Origin: DASQZK01 sp963809925
Lineage (GTDB): Bacteria > Bacteroidota > Bacteroidia > Bacteroidales > GCA-2748055
Assembly (NCBI GenBank): GCA_963809925.1
Contig: CAWELH010000004.1
Span: forward strand, 124,001 to 188,000
Direction of reading: 5' to 3'
Length of the DNA: 64,000 nucleotides
Made by a program: the position numbers and the translations under genes. Below the pieces are notes generated by a model. It ran no database searches and had not been told where the DNA came from. It worked only from the letters and a program-made list of their open reading frames with translations. Shown here piece by piece: positions 17,812 to 27,627 of this stretch. The first letter of the stretch is position 1. Each line of letters begins with the position of its first letter.

Positions 17812-17844
17812 GCCTGTCGGAATTCCGGCAGGCTTTTTTTTTTT
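17812..17844 (+). terminator. trp attenuator terminator
   Basis: A 9-bp stem (17812-17820 with 17825-17833, one G-U pair) with loop AATT is followed by 11 consecutive T (17834-17844), ending 20 bases before the trpE ATG. An alternative pairing of GCCCTGC (17783-17789, over the leader stop codon) with GCAGGC (17828-17833), with one bulge, would disrupt this stem and could act as antiterminator; that part is my inference. Confidence 0.88.
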
Positions 17845-17864
17845 GTTTGTCTAAAATAGTAAAA

Positions 17865-19286
17865 ATGAAAAAAACCAAGCTTTATCCCGAATTGCACGCG
17901 TTGCCTCCCGGTATCGCCGACCTGGTTACACCAGTCAGCATATACCTGAAGGTCAGGGACCGGTATCCCAACGCCATCCTCCTGGAAAGCTCCGACTATC
18001 ATGGGAACAGGAACAGTATGACATACATTTGTTTCGATGTTATGTCCTCATTCAGGGTAGAGAAGGGGCAGATTAGGATCGCCTTGTCCGACGGGGATGA
18101 AAAGCTTGTCCAGGTCATGGACCAACATACCGTAACCGCCGCCCTGGATGAATACATTCATTCTTTTACGATAGCATCCCCGCCCTCCGGAAGCGGCATG
18201 ACTACGAACGGGCTTTTCGGATATACAGCCTACGATGCCGTCACTTACTTCGATACCATCAAATTTAGGAATGTTCCTACAGAAGCAATCCGGATTCCCG
18301 ATATCAGCTATGCTGTTTACCGTTTCATCATTGCCATAAACCATTTCAACAACCAGCTTTATCTACTTGAGAACAAGACTGATGATGGTGTGGGCAGGTA
18401 TGAGGAAGTAAGGAAACTGCTTGCCAACAGGGCAACCGGTACATTCAGTTTTACAACTTCAGGTGGCGAGTCCAGCAATATTACAGACGGTGAATATATT
18501 GATCTGGTAAAAAAGGGAAAAGAGCACTGCTACCTCGGTGATGTCTTCCAGGTGGTGCTTTCAAGGCAGTTCAGACAGGGCTTCCGGGGCGATGAGTTCA
18601 ATGTTTACAGAGCATTGCGCAGTATCAATCCTTCACCTTACCTCTTCTATTTCGATTACGGCGGCTATAAATTGTTCGGATCTTCGCCGGAGGCGCAATT
18701 GGTAATCAGCGAAGGGACAGCAAAGATCAATCCCATCGCCGGAACATTTAAGAGGACAGGGAATGATGAAAAAGACCGTCAACTGGCTATCGATCTGACC
18801 AATGATCAAAAGGAAAATGCTGAGCACGTAATGCTGGTTGATTTAGCTCGTAACGACCTCAGTAGGAATTCTGATGAGGTCATGGTTAAGACCTACCGTG
18901 AGACCCAGTTTTATTCACATGTCATTCACCTTGTTTCTGAAGTGACAGGGGTTTTGAAAAAGGGATATAATCCCGTAAAGGTTTTTGCAGATTCTTTCCC
19001 GGCAGGAACCCTTTCCGGCGCGCCAAAATTCAGGGCGATGGAACTTATCGACGATTATGAGAATTCAAACCGCGGGTTTTACGGCGGGGCCATCGGATAT
19101 TTCGGCTTTGACGGTGATGTAAATCACGCAATCATGATCCGATCATTCATGAGCAGGAACAATACCCTGTTTTATCAGGCCGGGGCAGGGATTGTCGCCG
19201 CATCGGTTGAGGAGAATGAACTGAATGAAGTGAATAATAAGCTTGGTGCATTGAAAAAAGCAATAGGGATGGCCGTCAATATGTGA
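17865..19286 (+). CDS. trpE: Anthranilate synthase component I
   Basis: This 473-residue subunit converts chorismate plus ammonia to anthranilate, the first step of tryptophan synthesis. The N-terminal domain has the LLES motif (residues 39-42) that forms the tryptophan feedback-inhibition site. The chorismate-binding domain includes GDVFQVVLSRQF, NPSPYLFYFDYG, PIAGTFKRTGNDEKD, ENAEHVMLVDLARNDL and FPAGTLSGAPK. The ATG at 17865 is chosen; a TTG at 17847 would start inside the sequence right behind the terminator T-run. It is the first structural gene of a seven-gene operon under a Trp-codon attenuator. Confidence 0.97.
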   Translation: MKKTKLYPELHALPPGIADLVTPVSIYLKVRDRYPNAILLESSDYHGNRNSMTYICFDVMSSFRVEKGQIRIALSDGDEKLVQVMDQHTVTAALDEYIHSFTIASPPSGSGMTTNGLFGYTAYDAVTYFDTIKFRNVPTEAIRIPDISYAVYRFIIAINHFNNQLYLLENKTDDGVGRYEEVRKLLANRATGTFSFTTSGGESSNITDGEYIDLVKKGKEHCYLGDVFQVVLSRQFRQGFRGDEFNVYRALRSINPSPYLFYFDYGGYKLFGSSPEAQLVISEGTAKINPIAGTFKRTGNDEKDRQLAIDLTNDQKENAEHVMLVDLARNDLSRNSDEVMVKTYRETQFYSHVIHLVSEVTGVLKKGYNPVKVFADSFPAGTLSGAPKFRAMELIDDYENSNRGFYGGAIGYFGFDGDVNHAIMIRSFMSRNNTLFYQAGAGIVAASVEENELNEVNNKLGALKKAIGMAVNM

Positions 19287-19341
19287 CGATCGGAGTTTTA
19301 TTCTGAAAAAACGCAATATTAATCAGCTGAGGAGAACAACG

Positions 19342-19911
19342 ATGAAGATTATGGTACTAGACAATTACGATTCATTCACATATAATCTGGTTCATTATGC
19401 AAAAGAACTGTCAGGAGAATCTGTGGATGTATACAGGAATGATGAAATCACTCCTGAACAGGCTGAAAAATACGATAAGATCATTATCTCGCCCGGCCCC
19501 GGATTGCCTTCCGATGCAGGGATCACACTTGAACTTATAAAACAGCTTGCCCCGAAAAAAAGCATATTCGGTGTTTGTCTCGGTTGCCAGGCAATTGCCG
19601 AGACATATGGCGGCAGTTTGACAAACCTGAAACGAGTGTTTCATGGCGTGGCAACCTACATGAATGTGACCGATGATTCAGAGCGATTGTTTGTGGGAAT
19701 ACCGGAGAGTTTTACTGCAGGAAGGTACCATTCATGGATTATTGATAACGATACCCTCCCAGCCCAACTAAAGGTTACTGCAAGGGATGAAGAAGGAACG
19801 ATTATGGCAGTAACACATAGTACGTTTGACCTTCGTGGTGTCCAGTTTCATCCTGAATCGGTGCTCACCAGATATGGTAAACAAATGATGATGAACTGGC
19901 TGAATGGATGA
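19342..19911 (+). CDS. trpG: Anthranilate synthase component II (glutamine amidotransferase)
   Basis: This 189-residue class I glutamine amidotransferase supplies ammonia to TrpE. The catalytic triad is C79 (GVCLGCQA), H170 and E172 (FHPES), and the oxyanion-loop motif ISPGPGLP is at residues 49-56. It could also serve aminodeoxychorismate synthase, as many TrpG/PabA proteins do. The spacing of 55 bases after trpE is the widest in the first half of the operon. Confidence 0.95.
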   Translation: MKIMVLDNYDSFTYNLVHYAKELSGESVDVYRNDEITPEQAEKYDKIIISPGPGLPSDAGITLELIKQLAPKKSIFGVCLGCQAIAETYGGSLTNLKRVFHGVATYMNVTDDSERLFVGIPESFTAGRYHSWIIDNDTLPAQLKVTARDEEGTIMAVTHSTFDLRGVQFHPESVLTRYGKQMMMNWLNG

Positions 19912-19965
19912 AATAGTAATGTTACTGGAATTAACCGGTTCTCCGGAGATTAAAAACAAAGAAAA

Positions 19966-20958
19966 ATGAAAGAAATACTGCAAAAACTGACGGCACATCT
20001 TACACTCGACCGTGAAGAGGCAAAGGCCGTTCTCATGGATATCGGCACCGGAAAATACGGGGAAGCACAGGTTGCTGCATTTCTTACCGTATTTATGATG
20101 CGACTTGTGACCGTGGAAGAACTGGCGGGCTTCAGGGATGCTCTTCTCGAATTATGCCTGTTTACCGACCTCTCAGAATACAACGCCATTGATCTCTGTG
20201 GCACCGGTGGTGATGGAAAAAACACATTTAACATATCGACCCTTTCTGCTTTCGTGGTTGCAGGCGGCGGAGTTAATGTGGCCAAACATGGAAATTATGG
20301 GGTTTCTTCGGCTTGTGGCTCAAGCAACGTGATGGAATACCTGGGATATAAATTCACGAATAAGAAGGATGAATTGAAGCGCCAGCTTGATCGTGCAGGT
20401 ATCTGTTTCCTGCATGCACCGCTTTTTCATCCGGCCATGAAAAATGTGGGCCCGGTAAGAAAAGCTTTGGGTGTGAAAACTTTTTTCAATATGCTCGGTC
20501 CGCTGGTAAATCCTTCAAATCCTCCAAACCAGCTTGCCGGCGTGTTCAGCCTGGAAACAGCCAGGTTGTACAATTATATTTTTCAACAGACAGAAAAAAA
20601 ATATGCCGTCATATATTCCCTTGATGGGTATGATGAGATATCGCTTACCGGCGACTTCAAGATGATCTCCAACGACGGCGAGAAACTTCTAGCTCCGGAT
20701 GATGTTGGCTTCCGAAAATACGAACAGGAGGACCTGTCGGGTGGTGACACCATTGCAGATTCTGCCCGGATCTTTATCTCCATCCTGGAAGGGAACGGCA
20801 CTGATGCACAGAATGACGCTGTAATTGTTAATTCAGGCATGGCTTTTCGCTGTGTCTTCCCCGAACGTTCACACGATGAGTGTTTTGAGATGTCCCGTGA
20901 GTCCCTGTTTGGAGGAAAGGCACTGAAAGTTTTAAAAACCCTCACAGAAGTGAAATAA
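19966..20958 (+). CDS. trpD: Anthranilate phosphoribosyltransferase
   Basis: This 330-residue enzyme joins anthranilate to phosphoribosyl pyrophosphate. The PRPP-binding signature CGTGGDG is at residues 78-84, followed by KNTFNISTLSAFVVAGGG and KHGNYGVSSACGS. HPAMKNVGPVRKALGVKTFFNMLGPLVNP is the expected anthranilate-binding region. Full length. It is separated from trpG by 54 bases and from trpC by one base. Confidence 0.96.
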   Translation: MKEILQKLTAHLTLDREEAKAVLMDIGTGKYGEAQVAAFLTVFMMRLVTVEELAGFRDALLELCLFTDLSEYNAIDLCGTGGDGKNTFNISTLSAFVVAGGGVNVAKHGNYGVSSACGSSNVMEYLGYKFTNKKDELKRQLDRAGICFLHAPLFHPAMKNVGPVRKALGVKTFFNMLGPLVNPSNPPNQLAGVFSLETARLYNYIFQQTEKKYAVIYSLDGYDEISLTGDFKMISNDGEKLLAPDDVGFRKYEQEDLSGGDTIADSARIFISILEGNGTDAQNDAVIVNSGMAFRCVFPERSHDECFEMSRESLFGGKALKVLKTLTEVK

Positions 20959-20959
20959 A

Positions 20960-21757
20960 ATGAATATTCTCGATCAGATCATTGCGGATAAAAAAGGAGA
21001 AGTTGAAAAGGCCAAAGCATCAAAAACGATTAAAGTGCTCGAACAGAGCAAGCTGTTCTCCCGTCCAGTGCCTTCATTCAGGAATGCGCTGTTACAGCCG
21101 GGACCTTCTGTAATTGCAGAATTTAAACGAAGGTCACCATCAAAAGGCTTTATCAATGAAACCGCTGAGCCGGAAGTGGTATTGCCTGGGTACGAACGAG
21201 CAGGCGCAGCAGCTATTTCCGTTCTTACAGACCCTTATTTCAGTGGTAATATCCATGATCTGGAGAAAGCTGCCGGTTGCGTTGGTATCCCCCTGCTCAG
21301 GAAAGATTTTATTATCGATGAATACCAACTGATTGAAGCCAAGAGCTCGGGTGCATCGGCAGTTCTGCTTATCGCGGCAGCATTGGACGGAAATAAATTG
21401 TCTGAATTGTCATTTCTCGCATATTCACTCGGACTGGATGTTCTGTTCGAGATACATAGCGAGCGGGAACTGGATAAATGTCCGGAGCGTGTTTCGATCA
21501 TCGGAGTCAATAACCGCAACCTCGAAACATTTGAGGTCGATACCGGTTTGTCTATTAAACTCGCAGAGCTCATCCCGCCGACTTGTCTCAAGGTTTCGGA
21601 GAGCGGGCTAAGCGATCCTGCAAGGATAAAGGAACTCATGGATTCAGGCTTTGATGCCTTTCTGATTGGCGAGACCTTTATGCGTAGCAATGATCCGGGG
21701 AAGAAGGCCGGGGAATTTATCTCCGCAATAACAAAATACATATCCACAGGATTATGA
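20960..21757 (+). CDS. trpC: Indole-3-glycerol-phosphate synthase
   Basis: This 265-residue TIM-barrel enzyme closes the indole ring of CDRP. Characteristic segments are IAEFKRRSPSKG (residues about 52-63, catalytic Lys), LRKDFIIDEYQ, IIGVNNRNLETFEVD (catalytic Asn/Glu region) and SESGLSDPARI. It is a stand-alone TrpC, not fused to TrpF. Its stop overlaps the trpF start by 4 bases (ATGA), implying coupled translation. Confidence 0.96.
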   Translation: MNILDQIIADKKGEVEKAKASKTIKVLEQSKLFSRPVPSFRNALLQPGPSVIAEFKRRSPSKGFINETAEPEVVLPGYERAGAAAISVLTDPYFSGNIHDLEKAAGCVGIPLLRKDFIIDEYQLIEAKSSGASAVLLIAAALDGNKLSELSFLAYSLGLDVLFEIHSERELDKCPERVSIIGVNNRNLETFEVDTGLSIKLAELIPPTCLKVSESGLSDPARIKELMDSGFDAFLIGETFMRSNDPGKKAGEFISAITKYISTGL

Positions 21758-22380
21758 AAATTAAAGTTTGTGGCCTGCGGGAAAAACAGAATATTCATGT
21801 GGTGGCAGGGTTGGGCGCCGATCTCCTGGGATTTAACTTTTATCCTATGTCGCCCCGCTTTGCTTCTGATCACCTGGAACCGGATGATCTTGAAGGTCTT
21901 CCGGCAACTGTGGAAAAGACAGGTATTTTTGTGAATGCCGGCATCCACGAGGTATACGACCTATGCCGGAAATACAATCTCGATCTGGCTCAGCTTCATG
22001 GCGATGAGTCGCCTACGGTATGTGAGGAACTCAGCGGAATGGGTATCCCGGTAATCAAAGCATTCAGAGTTGACAAGGATACCGATTTCCGAAGGATGGA
22101 GACGTATACCGCGGTAACCCGTTATTTTCTTTTTGATACACCATCTAAAATTTTCGGAGGTAGCGGTGCACAGTTTGACTGGACGTTGCTGGAGGCATAC
22201 TCCCTGGCCCACCCGTTTTTTCTCGGAGGAGGGATAGGCCCAGAAGATGCCGAAGCGATTCTGTCATTCCGTCATCCTTCATTCGAAGGGGTGGATGTGA
22301 ACAGCAAGTTTGAGGTTAGTCCCGGACTAAAAGATACGGGGCTGTTGAGAACGTTTATCAATAAATTAAAATGTAACTGA
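21754..22380 (+). CDS. trpF: Phosphoribosylanthranilate isomerase
   Basis: This 208-residue TIM-barrel enzyme isomerises PRA to CDRP. The catalytic Cys is in KVCGLRE (residues 4-10), the QLHGDE strand is near 82-87, and the catalytic Asp lies in FLFDTPSK near 128. The phosphate-binding region is FLGGGIGPEDA. The usual C-terminal D-x-S-S-G-V-E motif appears here as VDVNSKFE, a Bacteroidota-type variant. It overlaps trpC by 4 bases and abuts trpB directly (TGA followed by ATG). Confidence 0.95.
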   Translation: MKIKVCGLREKQNIHVVAGLGADLLGFNFYPMSPRFASDHLEPDDLEGLPATVEKTGIFVNAGIHEVYDLCRKYNLDLAQLHGDESPTVCEELSGMGIPVIKAFRVDKDTDFRRMETYTAVTRYFLFDTPSKIFGGSGAQFDWTLLEAYSLAHPFFLGGGIGPEDAEAILSFRHPSFEGVDVNSKFEVSPGLKDTGLLRTFINKLKCN

Positions 22381-23580
22381 ATGCGAATGAAAAAAACTTT
22401 TCTAGCCGATGAAAACGGTTATTTTGGAGAATTCGGCGGAAGCTTTATCCCGGAAATGCTCAGGTATAATGTACATGAACTCGAAAAGGCATATTACGAT
22501 ATCATTGTATCAAAAGCGTTTCAGGACCAGTTCACATCGCTGCTCAGGAACTATGCCGGCAGGCCTTCACCGCTGACATTTGCCAGCCGTTTGAGCGAAC
22601 ATTTCGGAACCCGGATCTTTTTAAAGCGTGAGGACCTGAACCATACCGGATCCCACAAAATAAACAACACGATCGGCCAGATCCTCCTTGCAAATCATAT
22701 GGGAAAAAAACGGATCATTGCTGAAACCGGCGCCGGCCAGCATGGAGTCGCAACAGCCACAGTTTGTGCTATGCTCGGTCTCGAGTGTCTGGTTTACATG
22801 GGTGAACTCGATATGCAAAGGCAGGAACCCAATGTGAAACGTATGGAGATGCTAGGTGCAGAAGTCATCCCTGCCCTGAGCGGGAATAAAACACTGAAGG
22901 ATGCCACGAACGAAGCCATGCGCGACTGGATCAGGAACCCTGAGGATACATATTATCTTATCGGATCTGTGGTGGGCCCGCATCCTTACCCCGATATGGT
23001 TGCCCGGTTCCAGTCGGTGATTAGCGAGGAACTTTGTGGACAACTTACTGAGCAGACCGGAAGAGATTTCCCGGATATTATTCTTGCCTGTGTTGGTGGC
23101 GGCAGTAATGCAGCTGGTATCTTCTACCACTACATCGATAAACCCGGCTGCCGACTTATAGGTGTTGAAGCTGCCGGTGAGGGCATTTCCACTGGAATGA
23201 CCGCAGCTACTATCGCGGTGGGTGAAACAGGGATACTTCACGGCAGTCGCACCCTGCTTATGCAGGACGATGACGGGCAGGTCACTGAACCTTACTCCAT
23301 TTCAGCAGGCCTTGACTACCCGGGCGTTGGGCCAATGCATGCCTACCTGTCAAAGGCCGGGAAAGCAGAATATGTCAGCGTGACCGATCAACAGGCACTT
23401 GATGCAGCCTATCTGCTTACAAGGAAGGAAGGAATTATTCCCGCTCTGGAAAGCGCTCATGCACTTGCTGCACTTAATGATATCTCGTTCAAAAAGGAGG
23501 ACACTGTGGTAGTATGCATCTCAGGCCGGGGTGATAAGGATATGAGCACCTATGTCGAAGTGTTGAATCTGAAACGCTGA
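22381..23580 (+). CDS. trpB: Tryptophan synthase beta chain
   Basis: This 399-residue PLP enzyme condenses indole with serine. The PLP lysine is K93 in HTGSHKINN, and the phosphate loop is GGGSNAAG near residue 240. EDLNHTGSH and the AETGAGQHG substrate loop (about 118-126) are intact. It is a TrpB1-type sequence, expected to pair with TrpA encoded 7 bases downstream. Confidence 0.97.
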   Translation: MRMKKTFLADENGYFGEFGGSFIPEMLRYNVHELEKAYYDIIVSKAFQDQFTSLLRNYAGRPSPLTFASRLSEHFGTRIFLKREDLNHTGSHKINNTIGQILLANHMGKKRIIAETGAGQHGVATATVCAMLGLECLVYMGELDMQRQEPNVKRMEMLGAEVIPALSGNKTLKDATNEAMRDWIRNPEDTYYLIGSVVGPHPYPDMVARFQSVISEELCGQLTEQTGRDFPDIILACVGGGSNAAGIFYHYIDKPGCRLIGVEAAGEGISTGMTAATIAVGETGILHGSRTLLMQDDDGQVTEPYSISAGLDYPGVGPMHAYLSKAGKAEYVSVTDQQALDAAYLLTRKEGIIPALESAHALAALNDISFKKEDTVVVCISGRGDKDMSTYVEVLNLKR

Positions 23581-23587
23581 TCTTGTT

Positions 23588-24361
23588 ATGAACAGAATAA
23601 ACGAACTTTTTTCCCGCAAGAAGGAGAATATTCTCTCGGTATATATCACAGCCGGATATCCTGCACTTGATGATACCTCCCGGATCATTTGTGCTCTCCA
23701 GGACCAGGGTGCCGATATGATCGAGATAGGCATACCATTTTCCGACCCGGTGGCTGACGGACCTGTCATTCAAAACAGCAGCAGGACTGCCCTGAAAAAC
23801 GGCATGTCACTGAACCTTCTCTTTGAGCAGCTGAAAAACATAAGACTTAAAACCAGAATACCCCTCCTTCTTATGGGATACTTTAACCCGGTGTACCATA
23901 TGGGGATGGAACAATTCATTCAACGCTGCAGTGAGACAGGGATCGACGGCGTGATCATCCCTGACCTCCCCCTGGAGTATTACCGTGATAATTATCAGGC
24001 ATTATTTCGTGAGCACCGGATTGAAAACATCTTCCTTATGACACCCCAGACGCCTGAGGATCGAATCCTGGAGATAGACAGGCTTACGACAGGCTTCATC
24101 TATATGGTCTCCTCCTATTCCACCACTGGATCAACGGGTGGTTTTTCAACGGTTCAGGAGGACTATTTCAGGAGGATCATGGAAATGCCGCTCTCCTCAC
24201 CCCGGCTGATCGGATTCGGTGTAGGAGACAAAAATACGTTTAAGACTGCAGGGCGTTATGCTTCCGGGGCTATTATTGGAAGTGCTTTCATCAAAGCTCT
24301 CTCCGCACCTGGCACTACAGAAGAAAAAGTGGCCGCATTTATGCGTGAGTACATGTATTGA
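23588..24361 (+). CDS. trpA: Tryptophan synthase alpha chain
   Basis: This 257-residue TIM-barrel subunit cleaves indole-3-glycerol phosphate to indole, which is channelled to TrpB. The catalytic residues are E47 (EIGIPFSDP) and D57 (ADGPVIQ). The flexible loop has YMVSSYSTTGSTG, which differs slightly from the usual YLLSRAGVTG, and GFGVGDKN is the phosphate-binding region. It is the last gene of the trp operon; no obvious terminator follows within 190 bases. Confidence 0.95.
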   Translation: MNRINELFSRKKENILSVYITAGYPALDDTSRIICALQDQGADMIEIGIPFSDPVADGPVIQNSSRTALKNGMSLNLLFEQLKNIRLKTRIPLLLMGYFNPVYHMGMEQFIQRCSETGIDGVIIPDLPLEYYRDNYQALFREHRIENIFLMTPQTPEDRILEIDRLTTGFIYMVSSYSTTGSTGGFSTVQEDYFRRIMEMPLSSPRLIGFGVGDKNTFKTAGRYASGAIIGSAFIKALSAPGTTEEKVAAFMREYMY

Positions 24362-24390
24362 TTTTCCTGCCGCATTATCATTAGAAATTA

Positions 24391-24398
24391 TATCTTTG
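24391..24398 (+). promoter_or_regulatory. Bacteroidota -7 box (TATCTTTG)
   Basis: TATCTTTG exactly matches TAnnTTTG, 156 bases upstream of the secreted-protein gene at 24555. A clear -33 TTTG at normal spacing is not seen. Confidence 0.4.
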
Positions 24399-24554
24399 AA
24401 GTTACGTCACGAACAGCTGCTCATGTTGGCATGGAGGAAACGTGTATCCCTGGGCTTCGGGGAAAGATGTACTTTTTACGTCCCCCAAGCTGACAAACAC
24501 TGCTTTTTGTAAGAGAACAACAACTGATTACCAACCAGATAATAATTACCTGAA

Positions 24555-27500
24555 ATGACTAAAAAACATCTGCTCCTTTTTATCCTTGCTTTCGGCTGGA
24601 TTTCCGTTTCTGCACAAAGCTACCGGTATCTGAAGGTGGAAACCCTCAGATGCTCTAATCATAAATGGCAGGAACTCGAATGGTTCAGCAGCGGAACCGT
24701 TTACCCGGTGCAAAAAATGACATCTGCCACAAGCAATGGAATGCATGCATACGGAGACAGTGCACCCAGTGAGGCATATCTCCCTTACGATGGCAACCCT
24801 GACACGCATGCCTGGATAGGCGAAATAAATTTTCCGCTCACACATTCACTGACACTCGATCTCGGCAATGGAAATGGCATTGATCCGGATAGCCTGCGCA
24901 TTACAAAGCCGAGCTATTCACTGGTGTATGATTTCCGGGTCTGGGTCTCAAATGATGAAGCTGACTGGAAACTTCTGCTTGACACCGCTGACATTCCTTC
25001 GAACGGAAAGAGTCAGATGACCTTTATTCTTTCAGAAATACAGGATACAGAGGCACCTTCCGTACCGCAAAATCTTATTCTCCATTCTTCCACACCAACC
25101 TCGATGAATGTCGGTTGGGATCCCTCCTCCGACAACCGTGGAGTAGACCGTTATACTTTGTATTTTGACGATGTCGCCGTCGACAGCACTACAGATTCTG
25201 GCATCCTAATCTCCGGACTTGAGCCGGCCACTGGATACAATTGTTATGTTGTTGCAGTGGATAAAACTGGCAACCGGTCAGCACACTCTGAGACCAAACT
25301 ATTTTCAACAAAGGAAATTGATCTTACACCTCCTACTGATCCTTGGGATATGAGCCTTGCCGGAAGAAGCTACAACCAGATAAGTATTACCTGGAACGGG
25401 TCAACGGATAATGATGAATTATCTGGATATCTTGTATATATGGACGGCAAAATTGTAGGGACTCCCGCTGATACCGTTTTCACGGTACCGGGCCTCGATC
25501 CTGACAGTAATCATGAGTTTACGGTCTATGCAAAGGATATTGCCAGTAATTTATCTGCCGGTTATGCCGCTGCAAGCTTTTCCACCACCAATGACGATCC
25601 TGGTAATATGCTGATCGGCACAAATTTCTGGAACATATCCTGGGGAGGAAGTGGAAACGATCCGTTCGCTTCAGGATACCAGACAGTTTCAGGTGAGAAT
25701 CCATGGAAGCAAAGTTTTCTCGATGAAGTTTCCTTTTATAGTCATTACCGTTTTATGGACTGGCTGGAAACCAATAATTCAGATCTGTCAGTATGGAATG
25801 AACGCAGACAAAAAACAGATTTGAACCAGTTGCCCATGGCCTATGAGTGGATGGTTGATCTGTGCAACAGGGAAGTCCGTGATCTATGGATCACCATTCC
25901 TCATAAGGTCGTAAGCCGTAATGGCATGGAGGGCGGAAGTAATCATTATGTAAGAAAACTGGCAATACTGCTAAAGACGGGTGTAGATATGCTTGATGCA
26001 GATCTCGATCAGAGCAATTTCAGTGATATATCGAAAATGACAGCGGCTGATTTCATCGTCCTAGGAGGGAAAAAAACCGGTGAGCCTTTAAAACCGGAAC
26101 TTAAAGTGTACATCGAGTATTCAAACGAAACATGGAATTTTGGGTTCAGCCAGGCAGACTATTGCAAGCAGGAAGGTTCAGCTCTGGGTCTCCCTGGAGA
26201 CGACTACGCTGCAGGACGAGAATTTCATGCCTGGGCCGCTTTACAAATGTACACAGCGATGGAGGATGTATTTGGCGACGATTCTCCACGATTGGTCAAG
26301 ATCGATGCCTACCAGGCGGTGGTCCCAAGTCAGATCACCGATCATCTCAGGATCTATGACGATGTGGCTTACAACCCCGAAGGGCTGTATCCCGATGCAT
26401 TTTCACCGGCACCCTATTTTGGCAACAATGTGAACGGTTCAGATGCAAATATGAAGGCACAGCTTATCAGTGCTATACTGGACAGGACGAATGCTGTAAA
26501 ACAGGCCAGAAATATCCTCGATAATGCCACCAAAAAAGGAGACCCCGACTTTCGGCTAATCGCCTATGAAGCCGGACAACATCTGCTGACAAATGCGGCT
26601 GAGGGAAACCGTAAAGATGTGATGTATGAGCTTTATGTCCAATACCTCGACAGTATGAGTAATTACCTGGATGAGATGTCACATTATCTGCATTCTGGGA
26701 CATTCAGTTCCGGGGGTGCATGGGGCTCGAAGGAATATATAGGCCAGCCCGCAACAGGGGCACATAAATTCAGGGCAATTTACGAGTGGGTACATGGCAC
26801 AGCACAGCGCCCCGATGTGGTGAAGCCAACAACGCCTATGGAATTAGCATATTCAGATCTGACTGAAAATTCGTTTAACCTTTACTGGTGGGCTTCAGTG
26901 GATAATGATGTGGTCGATGCATACGCCATTTTTGTCGACGGTATTCAGTATAGCGAAGTCTCCGATACATTTGATGTTGTTGATGGGCTGAAGTCAGGCA
27001 GAACCTACCGGGTCACAGTTTCGGCCATCGATGCATCAGGGAATATGTCGGCTGAGAGCGACTACATTGATGTGACTACTGAAGGCACAGCTAATTTTAC
27101 CGTAACCTTTGTTGTCGACGACGGTGCACATCCCGTCGGGGGAGCAACCGTGACCTTTAACGGCACCGCAATCGTTACTAATGAGGAAGGTGAGGCAGTG
27201 TTTGACAGCCAGTTGGCAGGGGATGATTTTCCCTACCAGGTTGTGATGGACAACTTCGTGACAGTAAACGGCACGGTGAGCATCCTAAACTCCGATCCTT
27301 TGATATCTGTGACACTTGATAATATCAATGATGTTATCACGATCCCGGCAGCAGATTTAAGGATCTATCCTAATCCGGGAAAAGCAAGGATTTTTGTGGA
27401 ATCCAGATTGAAAATTGAAACTGCGGAGTTTGCAGATATTTGTGGGAAAGTCATATTGAGAAGCAAGCCGGACGACAATATCTTTATATTGGAAACCGCA

Positions 27501-27584
27501 TTGCTGAAGCCAGGGATATATTTTATCACACTAAACCTTGAAAATAAAAGCATTGTTACAAGAAAAGTTATGATCGGAAGGTAA
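24555..27584 (+). CDS. Secreted multidomain protein: FN3 repeats, glycosidase-like core, T9SS sorting domain
   Basis: This 1009-residue protein has a signal peptide (about residues 1-20). It is followed by a discoidin-like beta domain (about 25-155), two fibronectin type III domains (about 160-250 and 255-345), a central domain (about 350-750), a third FN3 domain (about 755-845), a short Ig-like SusE-type module (about 850-925) and a C-terminal type IX sorting domain opening with LRIYPNPGK. The central domain has the pattern of a clan-A TIM barrel: VYIEYSNETWNFGF could supply an acid/base Glu and LIAYEAGQHL a nucleophile Glu. I cannot assign a known GH family. It would be exported by T9SS to the cell surface or medium. 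It does not belong to the trp operon upstream. Confidence 0.75.
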   Translation: MTKKHLLLFILAFGWISVSAQSYRYLKVETLRCSNHKWQELEWFSSGTVYPVQKMTSATSNGMHAYGDSAPSEAYLPYDGNPDTHAWIGEINFPLTHSLTLDLGNGNGIDPDSLRITKPSYSLVYDFRVWVSNDEADWKLLLDTADIPSNGKSQMTFILSEIQDTEAPSVPQNLILHSSTPTSMNVGWDPSSDNRGVDRYTLYFDDVAVDSTTDSGILISGLEPATGYNCYVVAVDKTGNRSAHSETKLFSTKEIDLTPPTDPWDMSLAGRSYNQISITWNGSTDNDELSGYLVYMDGKIVGTPADTVFTVPGLDPDSNHEFTVYAKDIASNLSAGYAAASFSTTNDDPGNMLIGTNFWNISWGGSGNDPFASGYQTVSGENPWKQSFLDEVSFYSHYRFMDWLETNNSDLSVWNERRQKTDLNQLPMAYEWMVDLCNREVRDLWITIPHKVVSRNGMEGGSNHYVRKLAILLKTGVDMLDADLDQSNFSDISKMTAADFIVLGGKKTGEPLKPELKVYIEYSNETWNFGFSQADYCKQEGSALGLPGDDYAAGREFHAWAALQMYTAMEDVFGDDSPRLVKIDAYQAVVPSQITDHLRIYDDVAYNPEGLYPDAFSPAPYFGNNVNGSDANMKAQLISAILDRTNAVKQARNILDNATKKGDPDFRLIAYEAGQHLLTNAAEGNRKDVMYELYVQYLDSMSNYLDEMSHYLHSGTFSSGGAWGSKEYIGQPATGAHKFRAIYEWVHGTAQRPDVVKPTTPMELAYSDLTENSFNLYWWASVDNDVVDAYAIFVDGIQYSEVSDTFDVVDGLKSGRTYRVTVSAIDASGNMSAESDYIDVTTEGTANFTVTFVVDDGAHPVGGATVTFNGTAIVTNEEGEAVFDSQLAGDDFPYQVVMDNFVTVNGTVSILNSDPLISVTLDNINDVITIPAADLRIYPNPGKARIFVESRLKIETAEFADICGKVILRSKPDDNIFILETALLKPGIYFITLNLENKSIVTRKVMIGR

Positions 27585-27627
27585 TATAAACCTTTCCCCT
27601 GTTCCCTTGTTTTTATGTAAAAACAGC

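Noticed and set aside
17847..17864. TTG start for trpE at 17847
   Set aside because: It would begin immediately behind the terminator T-run and add six residues; the ATG at 17865 fits TrpE N-termini.
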